Below, piece by piece: positions 12,501-24,359 of a stretch of 64,000 nt of DNA. A program made the position numbers and the translations under genes. The DNA is from Paulownia fortunei (lineage: Eukaryota > Streptophyta > Magnoliopsida > Lamiales > Paulowniaceae): contig JAGSPU010001568.1 in the NCBI GenBank assembly GCA_019321725.1, positions 62,001-126,000 of the forward strand. Reading direction: 5' to 3'. The notes beneath the pieces were generated by a model, which saw nothing but the letters and a program-made list of their open reading frames with translations, did not search any database and was not told where the DNA came from. Every line of letters starts with the position of its first letter. The first letter of the stretch is position 1.

Positions 12501-14881
12501 TTTGTTGGTTTTACTGTACTTGAGATCTTTTTTGATTTTTTCTTTTCCTTCTTCTCTGGTTGGGGTTGGGTGGGTTTCTTGAACTTCTTAAATTCAGTTC
12601 TTTGCTATTCGTTCCCCTTGGACTTTTTGCAGGATTTTATGTGTCCTGGGGCCCTCAGTTGTGGAATGTTCCCTGGTGGATTAACTTTATATGAATTGCT
12701 TTTGAAGTTCTAATTTACTAATTCCTAACCTAATTTCTTTAACAACTTGTACCTGAATGACCGAACTTGAAAACTAGGAATTTCTTTAACTTTTTTCCAA
12801 TATAGTGCCCCCCGACTTTGTATTTACCACCCCAACAAAAGGGGAAAAAAAAAAAAAAGAGGTACCTGGACGTATAACTGTTTATTGAATAAAACTTTAT
12901 CTAGACAGAACCATATATGAATAATATTTGTTAAATTGCTGAATCTTGTGGTCTTTAACTATGTATAACTTTATTGTTTCGCTGCATTAAATGCCAAAAA
13001 TCTCAACAAGGTCATCCTAATGTCAAACAGTAGGTTTTTGACTGATGTATGACTTTATTTGTGTGCTTTGTAGCTCCTCTATTAGACTTTCAAAATCCAT
13101 TTTCTGTACTTAAGGATATGTATGTGATCATATTCTGGTTTCGTTCAATCTTTAAAGTTAGTCATTGGAAGCTTTTCATTTAGTAGGAATCGACAAGTAT
13201 TAATAATGACAACCTCTGTTCTCCATATGGGTACGCAGGCGAGAAGGTTTTCAATCAAGACCAATACTTCAAGAGAACTGTAAAATTTGTTGGCGAGCCC
13301 ATGACTCACTTGGAATCTATTGCATCTTCTGCGGTATGTTTGCAAGAAAGATAAAAAGAAAAGAACAAGAAGAAACTTTACTTGATGAAAAATTGTTATC
13401 CATTTCCTTAGGTCGATTATCCTAGTATGTAAATAAGTCTTTGTGCATCTCATTTAGGTTCGGGCGGCCCTTAAAGTAAAGGCATCTGTTATCATATGTT
13501 TTACCTCATCCGGAAGGGCTGCTAGGTAATTAGCAGTTTTGGATGTTCCTGTATTTTTAATTTGCTGATTTTAGCATTACTTCAATCATTGTCCTGTTAA
13601 ATGCAGATTGATAGCAAAGTATAGGCCAACAATGCCCGTTTTATCTGTTGTCATCCCTAGGCTCAAGACAAATCAGTTGAAATGGAGTTTTAGTGGTGCA
13701 TTTGAGGTATATCTTTTTGAGATGATATTCTATCATAAAAATGCTCTATATCTTATTTGCTAAATGCATTTGATGAACAGTGGTCAGCTACCTTTAAAAA
13801 ACAACTCAGTTTTAATGGCTCTAGTCTAAGTATACAAAAGCATGTTTTCTCTTGGTTATATAATTAAATCCCGATTTTTATTGTTATATACTAAGAGTTG
13901 GTGCAGAAGAGCATATGCACATGACACTTGTTTTCAGGTAACTTACTTGGTCAATGTAAGTTCAAATTTTAGACAATTTTACTGGTAGTAAGAAAATTTC
14001 TCTCAGGCTATGATGTGGTTGATGCATTGTATAGCTAATATTTTGCTTGTCTTGAACGAATACAGTTTGTGCAGCCAAATTCTTTTCTAGTTTCGTGGCA
14101 TTCCTCCTTCCATCATGATCAATCTCTTACTGTAATTTGGTTTTCCACCTAATGGATCTTTTCTGCTTGTTCAGGCAAGGCAATCACTTATAGTACGAGG
14201 TCTTTTCCCCTTGCTTGCTGATCCTCGACACCCGGTAAGTTCTTTGTACTTCAGGCTTGCTTTGTTCGCCATTCAGAGTCAGCTTAAACCTGGACGACTT
14301 TTAGAGAAATATAATGCACTTTATTGTTTCAGATATTTGGAAGAAGGGTTTTCTCAGTGTTTAACACTTTTCTGTTTTCAAATAGCTTAGCTTCTACTGA
14401 GTGTGCCTATTGCGAGGTTCACTTGAGGCTGCTTTGATTAGCTTATATTAACAATGTACCTACATAGTTCGTTGAGATTCTGTTCCCTTATCATATTACA
14501 CTATTTAAACACCCCCCATATAGCTTTTCTATTTGCATCATTTCTGTCATAGTTGTTTTTTTTTGGTATTGTTTTTGTTGTCGATTTCTGGTTATTATCA
14601 TGATAATACTAGAATGAGTTTTGGTACTTTTTATCATTTTTTAACTTCTTTAAACGTGGCCTTCCATTGGGTTCGAAGTATTTTGAGAGGCTCTGCCTGA
14701 TAGCAAATTCACTATCTTTATCTTCCAGGCTGAGTCTACAAACGCAACTAATGAGTCAGTTCTGAAGGTTGCACTTGATCATGGAAAAGCCTCGGGAGTT
14801 GTCAAGTCACACGATCGAGTTGTGGTCTGCCAGAAAGTCGGAGATGCATCAGTAGTAAAGATTATTGAGCTTGAAGATTAA
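6555..14881 (+). CDS. Pyruvate kinase, cytosolic (527 aa, 16 exons)
   Basis: Converts phosphoenolpyruvate and ADP to pyruvate and ATP, the last step of cytosolic glycolysis. Exons: 6555-6623, 6738-6834, 6935-7032, 7369-7520, 8904-8981, 9305-9436, 9913-9993, 10094-10165, 10298-10387, 11969-12113, 12344-12432, 13239-13333, 13458-13525, 13607-13706, 14175-14234, 14729-14881. All introns are GT-AG. The start gives [20 protein letters not shown], typical of the 527-aa plant subgroup (At3g52990/At2g36580 type, from memory), and there is no transit peptide. Visible family motifs include GILGP-like [42 protein letters not shown] and the C-terminal VVKIIELED. Four sites lack bases against the family frame: 2 bases at about 7386 inside the conserved DTVGPE motif, 1 at about 7408, 1 at about 7434 and 1 at about 13240. 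Corrected exon lengths then fit exactly (exon 4 = 52 codons, exon 12 = 32). As printed, the frame is broken, most likely by sequencing error. Confidence 0.93.
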
Positions 14882-15530
14882 ATGCCTTGACGGCTTGACC
14901 AAATGTTTCCTTACGATTTTTCTTTAATGTGACAATCGTAATGCAATTACCATGAATTTGGTGGTGATTTTTGGATGGCTGTGCCATAGTTTCACATTTA
15001 AACCAAAAGTAATATTGGGCTATTCCTGCTGGGAATTGATTATGAGCCTTGTGATTTTCTTTTGCCAAGGATGGATCTGGCAGAAGTTGTGATGCTATTA
15101 TGTAATTTGAAAACTGCTGTATGGAAATCATGAAACTATGGTCTATATGGTATTTGAATTACTCTGTGAATGCAATGAAGCTGCATAATCAAAATGAGCC
15201 AAAATCTGAAAACTATGTCAGTGTTTTAAGCTCTAAAATTTTAAATTATGGCAAAAACGAAAATTTTCAGTAGTTCAATACACATGATCTCACGTATCTT
15301 CTTACCAGAGAAAGAATGGTTTTCGACCAGATTGAGGAATTGGACGGAATGATCAATTTTTCTCTGTTTTTTCCAAGGTCATTGAATACGGTAATGAAAA
15401 ATAAATTGATTTTCTCGAATACGAATTCGTTTGGATAAAAATCATAAAACTGTCGCCACCTCGTCTCGGAAGTGAGAAAGTAAATCGAAGTAATTTGTTA
15501 TTTACATTAATTGCAAGTAACAAAAAGCAA
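14882..15530. other. 3' end of pyruvate kinase gene and spacer before tRNA
   Basis: The first roughly 300 bases after the TAA are the likely 3' untranslated region. The rest is spacer leading to the tRNA gene; CAA trinucleotides lie just upstream of the tRNA (15521-15530), as is common at plant tRNA start sites. No gene was seen. Confidence 0.5.
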
Positions 15531-15603
15531 GCGCCCATGGCCTAATGGATAAGGCGTCTGACTTCTAATCAGGCGATTGTGGGTTCGAGTCCCACTGGGC
15601 GTG
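15531..15603 (+). tRNA. tRNA-Arg (anticodon UCU)
   Basis: A 73-nt sequence folds as a cloverleaf. The acceptor arms GCGCCCA and TGGGCGT pair over 7 bp, one of them G-U. The anticodon stem TCTGA/TCAGG encloses the loop CTTCTAA with anticodon TCT, which reads AGA (Arg). The T arm carries the box B motif GGTTCGAGTCC, and the D arm carries the box A motif TGGCCTAATGG. The discriminator base is G, no intron is present and CCA is not encoded. A TTTT tract at 15611-15614 is the likely RNA polymerase III stop. Confidence 0.95.
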
Positions 15604-16729
15604 ACGTCTCTTTTGTGAACCTTTTCCTCCTAATTCCTTCTTGCTGCCTCTTTTTTTCCTCTAAATTTTCATGGAAAGATGTTTCGATTTCTCTAACCTC
15701 TGAAAAGTTAAAAGTAGTTTGCAGTACACCTTTTTGGTTTACAAAAGTTTGGCCATGATGTTGAGATGTCACACTCTATTGGTAGCATAGAGCAGGAGTA
15801 TGTTGTACTAATGTTTCACTTCAGGTATGCTAAAGATCTTCACTTTAGAGCAAATTCTAACAATCCACGTTTAAGTGCAGTTTGTTAACAATGAATGTCG
15901 GAAGTTCCATCTCCCTACCATGTCATTTCATTGTTATTCATGTCAAATTCTTCTGTGACTGGAAATTAAGCCGAGACAGAAAGCTGAAAGGATATGGTGG
16001 TTTAGACAATTGCATGCATGATATGATGTGTCGCTGTATCTTCTAACTTGAAAACATACGTGCAAAACTCAAACACGATTGATCCCTTATTAGTGTGCTA
16101 GATACACGCGTGTGTGCGCATGCAACTACGCATGATATGTCGCCCAGTGTGATGCCGTACAGTTGTAGGTTTTAGTGGATTACATGTGTGATGTGAATTC
16201 CAGTCGTTTTCCACTAAGGTGCCTGTTAGAAAAAGTTTGAAAGACCACTTGGGAAGAACAACTTGTAGATGAATGATTATTCAATTTTTACCAGAAAACA
16301 GTGTTTCGCCAGCTGATCCTTCATGTCCTACACCAGATGAATGATGATGATGAGCATGAACAATACACTGAAACGGATGCGTAAATGATGGACAGATATC
16401 CATTGAACGATACATGTTTTGGTGATCCTTGATTATGTTAAAAGTTTTATTTTAGTAGAGAAGTTAGAACAAGAAAACACTTTCAGGAATATCTTCTTCC
16501 TTTCCGTTCACTTTTACAAAAGGCAGTAAGCACGGTTTTGTTGATGTTTAGGGGTGTGGTTTCTCCCAACTGCTAAAGCCTCAAACTCAAAAACGTGTTG
16601 ACAAACTTATGAACAAGAACATACTAAATTGAACAGCTAAATCTTTTCTAATTGAACTTTGAAGAAACAAGGGACAAACAACCTGTTTTTGCCTAGTATC
16701 TAATTTCATTAATCCACTGTACAAATGAT
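15604..16729. other. Intergenic spacer
   Basis: About 1.1 kb between the tRNA and the 3' end of the minus-strand trihelix gene. No ORF with family similarity was recognised. The right-hand few hundred bases are probably the 3' untranslated region of that gene. A GT/GC-alternating patch at about 16105-16125 is the only notable composition. Confidence 0.5.
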
Positions 16730-18199
16730 TCATCCAGTGATGGAAGAGGGGTCGCTCTTCTTGTTGGAGGAATGCTGCTGCTGCTGTTGATGAAGATCTA
16801 GCAAATCAAGCTCCTTTTGGCGGATAAGGAGAAGCATTCTCTCATTCTCCAACTTCAGTCGTTCGTTTGTGAGCTTTTCCCTCTCCATTTCTCTCTCCTT
16901 CTTGCTGCTGAACTTTAACCACTTCAAACGCTGCTTTTCGAGCTCAAATGATTGGGACTGGATGCCAACCGCTGCTCCTCCAACCGTATCAATTTTGTTT
17001 TCATCCACTGCCTCTTCTCAGAGGGACTCTTTGTTCCATCTTGTAACATGTTCATTATCTCAGCATCCAATTGTTGAATCAATGGCGAATGGAGTGTTCC
17101 CTTTCTCAGCTTCTTCCTCGATGATCTTTCATCCGTGTCATTAATGTCATCCTCCTGTCCACGCTCATGAACTCTTGATCCTCCCCCAATCACCTCATCA
17201 TCTTCATCCTCCTCTTCGACATCATCTTCATCATCATCATCGTCGTCGTCATCATCATCATCTTCACCGCTTGTCCCTTTTGCCAATTTAGATCCCTCAT
17301 TCTCCCCTCTATTTAAGTTGGGCATGACGGGGCATTTTCTGTTGAGTGCAAACACCTCTGATGCTGTAACTGCAGCTGAGCTTGAGACGGTTCTGCTGCA
17401 GCTTCTGGCGGTGAATGCTGAACACCGCCAGTTCCACTCACACTGGCACCACTACCATGGCCACAACTACTGTGATAAGCACACATCTCCCTGAAAAATA
17501 AGTGCTTAGAGTTGAGCAATTTCTTCACTTCTTCCTTCATCTTGGGCGATAAATGATCCATTGTATCAAGCAAACTCTGATTCTCGACAACCCGGCATGA
17601 GGTTCCCTTCCCAAGAATGTCATTAACCCTCTTATATCTCTTGTTTAAATCATTAAATTTGTCTTCACACTGCTGTGGAGACACATAAAACCCCCTCTCC
17701 ATCATAGCCCGTGATACCGATTTCCATTTCCCCTTCTTCTGTAAAACCCCACCACCCTTCTTTTTGCCAGCCGGATCATTCCCCTCAGAGCCAACCTCAT
17801 CACCAATATAGAACACCACCATAATCAGCAACCTCACCATATTGTCGTCCATTTCATTCTTTGCCACGGAGACATCTTCCTCTTTCCATCATCAGCACTG
17901 TTTTCAGCGGTGAATCCAGGCTCATCATCATCACTCAGCGTCAAACTTTGGTTCTTGGATTTTGCAGCAGATGGGTAGCCTTGTTTAACAGATTGAGAAG
18001 TTTGTGGGTGGTAATCACCCTCATGATGGCCATAGGCCACCATGGGGTGATGTGGGTGTGGGTGTGGCTGCTGTTGTGGCATGAGGTGAGGGTTTTGTGG
18101 ATTTTGTGGTGGTAGGGGGTGGTGGAGTGACATTTCTAGGCCTAACATACCAGGTTGAACATTAGAATAAATTCCACCAGGCATAGCATTCGATTCCAT
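16730..18199 (-). CDS. Trihelix transcription factor, GT-gamma type (At1g21200/At3g10040-like)
   Basis: Intronless, about 490 aa once three missing bases are bridged. The N-terminal 100 residues are rich in Pro, His and Gln. From about residue 112 comes the DNA-binding region: SPWQRMKWTDNMVRLLI, then VVFYIGDE, GKWKSVSRAMMERGFYVSPQ, CEDKFNDLNKRYKRVNDILG and NSKHLFFREMCAYH. This is the conserved Myb/SANT-like trihelix with its extra helix. A run of Asp and Glu follows, then a C-terminal coiled coil rich in Glu, Lys and Leu ending in a short Gln run. The frame is broken by single missing bases at about 17846 (codon of WTDN), 17356 and 16970. Each break changes to the frame that carries the next conserved block, so the gene looks intact apart from these. 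The family is nuclear; the Arabidopsis relative HRA1 (At3g10040) acts in hypoxia signalling (from memory). The exact target here is unknown. Confidence 0.87.
17218..17275 (-). repeat. Coding trinucleotide repeat (Asp/Glu run)
   Basis: Interrupted ATC/GTC triplets on the plus strand encode an acidic stretch of Asp and Glu residues in the trihelix protein. It lies between the DNA-binding region and the coiled coil. Repeat length is likely to vary between alleles. Confidence 0.85.
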
Positions 18200-18460
18200 A
18201 TAACTTCAAAATAACAACACTAGCTACAAAAAAGAAAAATCTTATAGCCCCAGCAGAGAAAATTGTCGAAAGGTACTATTTTTTCACATCAATGAAAATC
18301 TAAATTAACACTAAACAAAAAGGAAGAGAATTACGTGTTATAGAACTACAAACAATTAGAACTTCAAATTCAGATGATTACTCTTGGAAATACCAAGAAA
18401 CAACAATGGCCCATAAAAGAAGAAGAAATAAGAAGGAATGGCACAATCACCCGTCCCAGA

Positions 18461-18526
18461 GAAAGATTCTTGATTGACCAGAAACTCAAAAATGAAAGAT
18501 TCTTGATTGACCAGGAACTCGAAATG
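18461..18526 (+). repeat. 33-bp tandem duplication
   Basis: GAAAGATTCTTGATTGACCA occurs at 18461-18480 and again from 18494, and the following bases also match. The period is 33 bases, a multiple of three, so a plus-strand ORF (18374-18571) keeps an 11-residue repeat (ERFLIDQ). Because it lies just upstream of the minus-strand trihelix gene it may simply be leader or promoter sequence. Confidence 0.85.
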
Positions 18527-19559
18527 CTGACCAATCTTTACAGCATTATGATCCCTCTAGCCACACGCTGAAAAAAAAGCAAGAAAAGGATAAAAGATAA
18601 GAATGGCAATAGAAAGTCTAAGTTGAGTTTGGTCCATACAAGCAAATGTAATATCTATAGAAGGCAGCAACATAATGTGGGCGTTTAAACAGAAAGTGGG
18701 GAAGGAGCAGCTGGTTTTAGCTTTGGGGGTGTTGTTGGTTTTCTGTTAGTTGACAGCCAAAAAAAAAAAAAACTGCTCAAGGCCCATAGTTTTGGTTATT
18801 TTCTGGGCTAGGAGCTCTATTTGCTTTGTGGGGGAGGAGAGAGAAAGTGAAGAGAGAGAGTCCACAGGATTATGCAAAACAATCATCTATCTACCTTCAA
18901 TGTTCCCTGCGACCCACTTTTTTCAAATTTGGTGCTCAATGGATGAATCTGGGCCGTTGGTTTTTAGATCCAGCGAAAGCGGTTAAAAGGGAATGGAGGG
19001 CAATACAGTACTTTAACATTTCTTAATCTTTTTGGAAAAAGTATTTGGGTGGGATTAGGACACGTTGATAATATTAAAATTATGTAATAACAACTGATTT
19101 AAACACCTATAACTTTGACTAAAGTTAGGAAAAAATTATTGTTATACCTAATATGCATATGCCCTTTTTTTTTTGGTATTCCACATTTTATTTATTTATT
19201 TACTTAATTTTTAAGGATTTTTAATTATTTTTTGTTACTATAATTTGCACATTTGACATTTACTCCCGTTGCAATTTCAGCTAACTTAAAACTCAAAAAA
19301 CTCTTATGACATGAGTAGTATATGAAAATGGAATTGAACATTTCTAATTCTATTTTTTTCAAGTATAATTTGAGAGCAGGAATATTTATTTTCATAAAAT
19401 TACAATTCTAAAATCATGAGTTTAGTTATTCCCTCGTTCACCCATGGATTTAGTTATTTCGATCAATTAAAAATAAATTTATATTTATTTTTTATAAAAT
19501 TATCCACTAAACTAAATAAAAATATTTGATAAAATTTAAGAATGTCGAATTTATCAAAA

Positions 19560-19965
19560 TCTACCCATCATAATTTTTATGACCCAAATCCGAACTCACT
19601 CCAAACCCGATTAACAGTGGATTAAACCAATTAGATCATATTTATAATTTTAAAAATATTAAAAAATATTTTTTAAAAAATAATATCACCATAATTTCTA
19701 AATATGAGAAAAATAATACTATCAATAAATAGTTATTTATTTAACTTATATATGCATGTTTTAATTCTTAAATAATTTCAAATATACTTGTTACTTTTAT
19801 ATATTTAACTATTTATTAATTTTATATTATTATTTTAATTTATAATAATATATATTTATATTTTTATATAAATATATATATATAATAAATAAAATAATAT
19901 ATACAACGTTTTAATGGATTGGGTTCACGTCTTAAAACTAAAACCAAAAACTCACTTTGAGATAG
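19560..19965 (+). repeat. Dispersed AT-rich repeat, copy B
   Basis: The head contains CCAAATCCGAACTC and AACCCGATTAACAG. The core at 19641-19679 is identical over about 39 bases to 34266-34304. The tail contains GGATTGGGTTCACG (about 19916) and AAACTCACTTTGAG. The mix of a GC-richer head and tail around an extremely AT-rich centre is shared with copies A, C and D. Confidence 0.65.
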
Positions 19966-21423
19966 ATTTATGATTTCAAAATCTGCCTTAAGCGAAGCGA
20001 ATTCGGGACAGTTTGAGTTTTACTTAAGCCCATCGTATCCCTTAACAAAATTAAATCAACACAAAAAAAAAATATATATATTTGTTGCATCGTTTTCTTC
20101 AACTTTTTATTTTAATCCGTTCAAAAATAAAAAAAGTAAAGTAATTTTATTTATTAATTTTTTTAATAAAAAATATTTATATCAATGTGAGATTTTATCT
20201 ATATTTATGTGTGTGTATATATATATATATATTAACACCAACTAAAATTATAACAAATACACATATACACAATATATTAAATAATAATTTTATTTTAATT
20301 TTTTTATTGAAGGTAATTTAATCATAAAAAATAATTTTATTTCATTCTTATTATTTATTTCTTTTTACTAATCATGATATTAAATAAAATAAGGAATGAA
20401 CATTTTATTCATTTTTCATTCTTATATATATGAGCGTGAGAAATGCATTACTCATATTATTTTTTTCTTATCAACATTCTATTTATAATTTCATTTCATT
20501 TCTGTATACCAATCACATGATGCGATTTGGATATATGATAACATGCAATTCTTTGAAGACACAATTTTCTTGATTTTAGTTTAATTTTTTTTCTTTCAAT
20601 ATTCTTTCCCCACTTTAATAAAATCATATTTTTAACATTATTTGGTAGATATAGTTGTAGACAGGAACAAAGTTAAAAAATAAAAATTAAAAGTTGATTT
20701 TTTTTTTAAATATTAGCTCAAAGAAGTGTTTTTAATGTTTTTAAGAAATATAAAATTTTAAAATTTAATAAACATATTATACTAAAATAAAATTTTTATA
20801 GAGTTAAGTGACCGAACACAAACTCCAACCCATAAGGTCCAATATATTAATGGTATAATATTGAAATTATCTGGTATGAAAATGTCCATACAAAATTTTT
20901 GTTAATCAAAATCTCAATTTGCTTCAGTTCAGGTTATTAAATGTTTTTCCTTAATATTTTTTTTGTTTTGAATTTGAGTGTAATAGAACTATTTTCGAGA
21001 TTTTTTTTTTTTTTCTCGGAGAAACGAAAATTGAGTCTCACATAATATCTCCTTTCTTCTAGACGTGGGCGTATTGGGCCCCACGAGTTCAACTTTGTGG
21101 GACCATATCAAATAGATCTCATATTCAGTAGCTTCTTCTACGGGCCGGGTTTGGGCTGACTCTTTATGGTAGTGCATATGGGGCTAGTATATAGAGCCCA
21201 TGTGTTCTGGGATCTTAGTTGGGCTCATTTTCTGTGAAGTTTGGGGGCCCAACGTTCTTGGGTAAATTATTTGCTCATTAGAGGGATATATAATTTGCAA
21301 TAAAATGAAAATTTAATTGGTGTTATAGATTTCTCAAACGGATATACAGTAATTGTACACTCATTTCAAGGATTTTCGTATGTTTTGCTTCGACTATGAA
21401 CAAGAAACGAGTCATATTGCTCC

Positions 21424-21627
21424 GGGTCATAGCTCAATTAACGAAATAATTGACTTGTACTTGCTTTCAGGGGTAGGGTGGGGGTTCGAATTCTGATGGG
21501 AACCTACGGATGTATTTCAATATGGAGCAATCATTGTGCGGGCGGTGAGACCCTACGGGTGAGATGTATCGAACAATCACTTTGGATTTGGCTCATTATG
21601 CACAGAAATATAAATTTTTTGTTGGGA
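21424..21627 (+). mobile_element. Candidate tRNA-derived SINE
   Basis: A box A-like motif TAGCTCAATTA lies at 21430-21440. A box B-like motif GGTTCGAATTC lies at 21483-21493, about 42 bases further on. These are the two internal RNA polymerase III promoter boxes of tRNA-derived SINEs, but no cloverleaf can be drawn, so it is not a tRNA gene. The body contains GTGCGGGCGGTGAGACC, unusually GC-rich for this neighbourhood, and the segment ends near a T6 tract. Target-site duplications were not identified, so the ends are approximate. Confidence 0.5.
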
Positions 21628-24142
21628 ACCTGGATGTTGATTGATGCATATCTCGCGATTTACTCCTCCTAAGTGATAGGACATGTGATGATTAGGAGGT
21701 TTAGAACTGATTGATACAAATTAAAAATTGAATATAAAAAAAATAAAAAAAAATGAGTCATATGATTTGAATAAGCTTCGTTAAAGACGAGAAATGAAAG
21801 AATAAACAGTTTACAAATATATCACAAGAATAAGCCATCTCATATGTACATTTCATGTCATGATCCATATAATTTAAAAATGTTCAAATTGTATTAAGAT
21901 ATGGTTCAATAAATACTACGTTCAGTAATATATATTATATATGCACCTTACTATTTATTCACACATATCTAATAATTGTACTTTTCTCTTTTAACAAAAA
22001 GAGAAATGAGTATTTCACATATTTGATAAATATTAGCATTTGAACTCTATGCTAATTTTAGATTGGACAAATTTCATCATTAAATAAGGAACCAATTCAA
22101 TTAAAGCAACCATATTAATCAAATTGATTTGGTTTTCCAGTTATTAAGCTACTCCATTGGTATGGCTAACGACCCCCATATCATAAGGGGAGAAAAATAA
22201 AAATAAAAATAAAACTTTCTCTTGATAAATGAAGGAATGGTTGGATTTGTTTTGCTACACGCGCAAGACTTTCTTTACCAAAACGTGGTAGAGTCTATCA
22301 TACATTAATATTGTTATATTATTATATCACGCATCAATTATATTATTCAATTATTATATTATTTTAAATATATATTATTTGTCTTTTACATTAAAAGATA
22401 CTAACATAATTCATAAAAAAAATTTTGATATGATGACATCACTAACTAAATAAATTTTTAACAAAAAAAGACATTTATATTAAAAATGTATCCTTAAAAC
22501 AAAACCAAATAATTATTTCATCCATTTTCATTATATTTCTCAAAAGAACTTCCTGCACAACATCTTTTTTCCAAAATACTAACAATAAATCCAAACAAAG
22601 TTTAAGTATTTTGTTGGGAGAGTTATTTTTCTTGTTTAGCTGTACAATACTATTGTATCGAGCAGGCCACAGAGATTTTGAAACCGCTGACTCTCAACTT
22701 TTTACTAAACCACGACTCTCAACTTTTTACTACTTGAACTAAGATTTATTTACTATAAAAATTTCATAATAATACTTTTATTTTATTGTAAAGTAGCTTA
22801 CTCTGCAAATCTACCAATGTAGAAGTAATCTATTAGAATGATTAATGCCGTGGACTGGACCTATCCACGTGTCTCTATTCTAACATAATGAAACATTATG
22901 ATAACTACAAAGGATGGTGTTGCACCATTCCTACTATAAAGAATGACACGAGAAGTATCGTTATCTATGTGTTATTGTTTTTACAGAAAATAGAACGAGT
23001 CGTACGTGCAATCTGTATAAATATGTTGTGAATATATGATCAAATTTATTTGAAGCGTGTCTTTGAGAGGTTGACATTATCTGAAGAATTTAATCGGGTG
23101 CAAGTATTAAATACCTAAATATAAAAAATAAAAAAAAGCCACAAATTTCCAAATAAATTATAAGGTGAAAGTTATAATAACAAATCATAAAATTTATTTG
23201 AATAATCTTATAATACAATAAATTTTAAGTTATTAAGCTAATATAAGAATGTATTTATTTTATCACAAAACAATGTTGTGTGACATGCTTGACAAGTTAG
23301 AAAATAGAGTATTTATTTACCATACCACAAATGTCATAAAGGACAGGCATTTGTGTTTTCATTACAATTGCTTTGACCAACAACAATTGGAAACATAATC
23401 AATATGTTTTAGTGCTATTACTTTTTACAAACACATTGGATTAGGATGAAGAAAAACATGTTGAAAAGGTTTGTGATTTCTGCTTTTCCTTTTTGCTGCA
23501 AAACTACATAGGTCTTTTCAAAATCATCTTGTTTGTGAATTTTAACTTTTCCCTTTAAACACCCATTTGGCTATTTCTCACTCTCAAATCCACAATACAA
23601 TTAGCAGCTTTAACCCTTTTTTCTTTTGGGTTTTTCTTTTTGCTCAGTGCTGGTACCACAAGATTATAGAAAAAAGAAAAGAAAAGAAAAGTTGTTTTTT
23701 TTGCGAATTCATAATTTGAATTTATCACTAATGGCTTGATTCTATTTGTGTGATCATCAAAGTAAGCTCAGCTTCTAATATTGTTAATTTCAATCATGGC
23801 CAATAATAAATTAAGTGAACTTTTTTGAATAAAAATTCGACCAACATAATATTGTTCTTTTATTAATTGAAAGAAAGTAATTAAATATTTTTACATTTTC
23901 ATAAAATTTATGCGCTTAATATTTTCCTTGCAGTATGTGCAATATATATGTTTATTTATTAAAAGTATCCTTTAAAATATGATCATACCTTGAGATGCAA
24001 AAATGGACTTATTGTAACCGAATTATAATCACACATGTATTATTATTAATTTATGAGAACGGAATCCCTTCATTTATTCTTCCAAAAAAGAAAAATAAAA
24101 AAGAAAAAGAATCCTATAAAAATATAAAACAACACACGTACA

Positions 24143-24178
24143 CAAACAAACAAACAAACAAACAAACAAACAAACAAA
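24143..24178 (+). repeat. Microsatellite (CAAA)9
   Basis: Nine uninterrupted CAAA units about 180 bases upstream of the start codon of the F-box/PP2 gene, so it may lie in its promoter or leader. Confidence 0.95.
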
Positions 24179-24359
24179 AAACAAGTAATGGCGGAGCAAT
24201 AGTTGTAGTTTAGTCATAAACAAAATTTGTCTTTCCCTCTGCTCATACTCTTCTTCCCCTTCACGGCGTCGCTCCACTACCGCCACCAGAGTCAGTACCA
24301 GAATCTTCTTCAGTGATGAACACCGCAATACAATACTTATACGTATAAATTATGCACAT

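Larger units (their letters stand above)
18200..24359. other. Long AT-rich intergenic region with repeats
   Basis: About 6.2 kb between the divergent GT-gamma and F-box/PP2 genes. The first 800 bases probably include the leader and promoter of the GT-gamma gene, with a GA-rich patch at 18828-18863. It also contains a 33-bp tandem duplication (18461-18526), a dispersed-repeat copy (19560-19965), a candidate SINE (21424-21627) and a CAAA microsatellite just before the F-box/PP2 gene. No protein gene could be supported; ORFs of 60-90 codons here show no family features. Confidence 0.55.
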
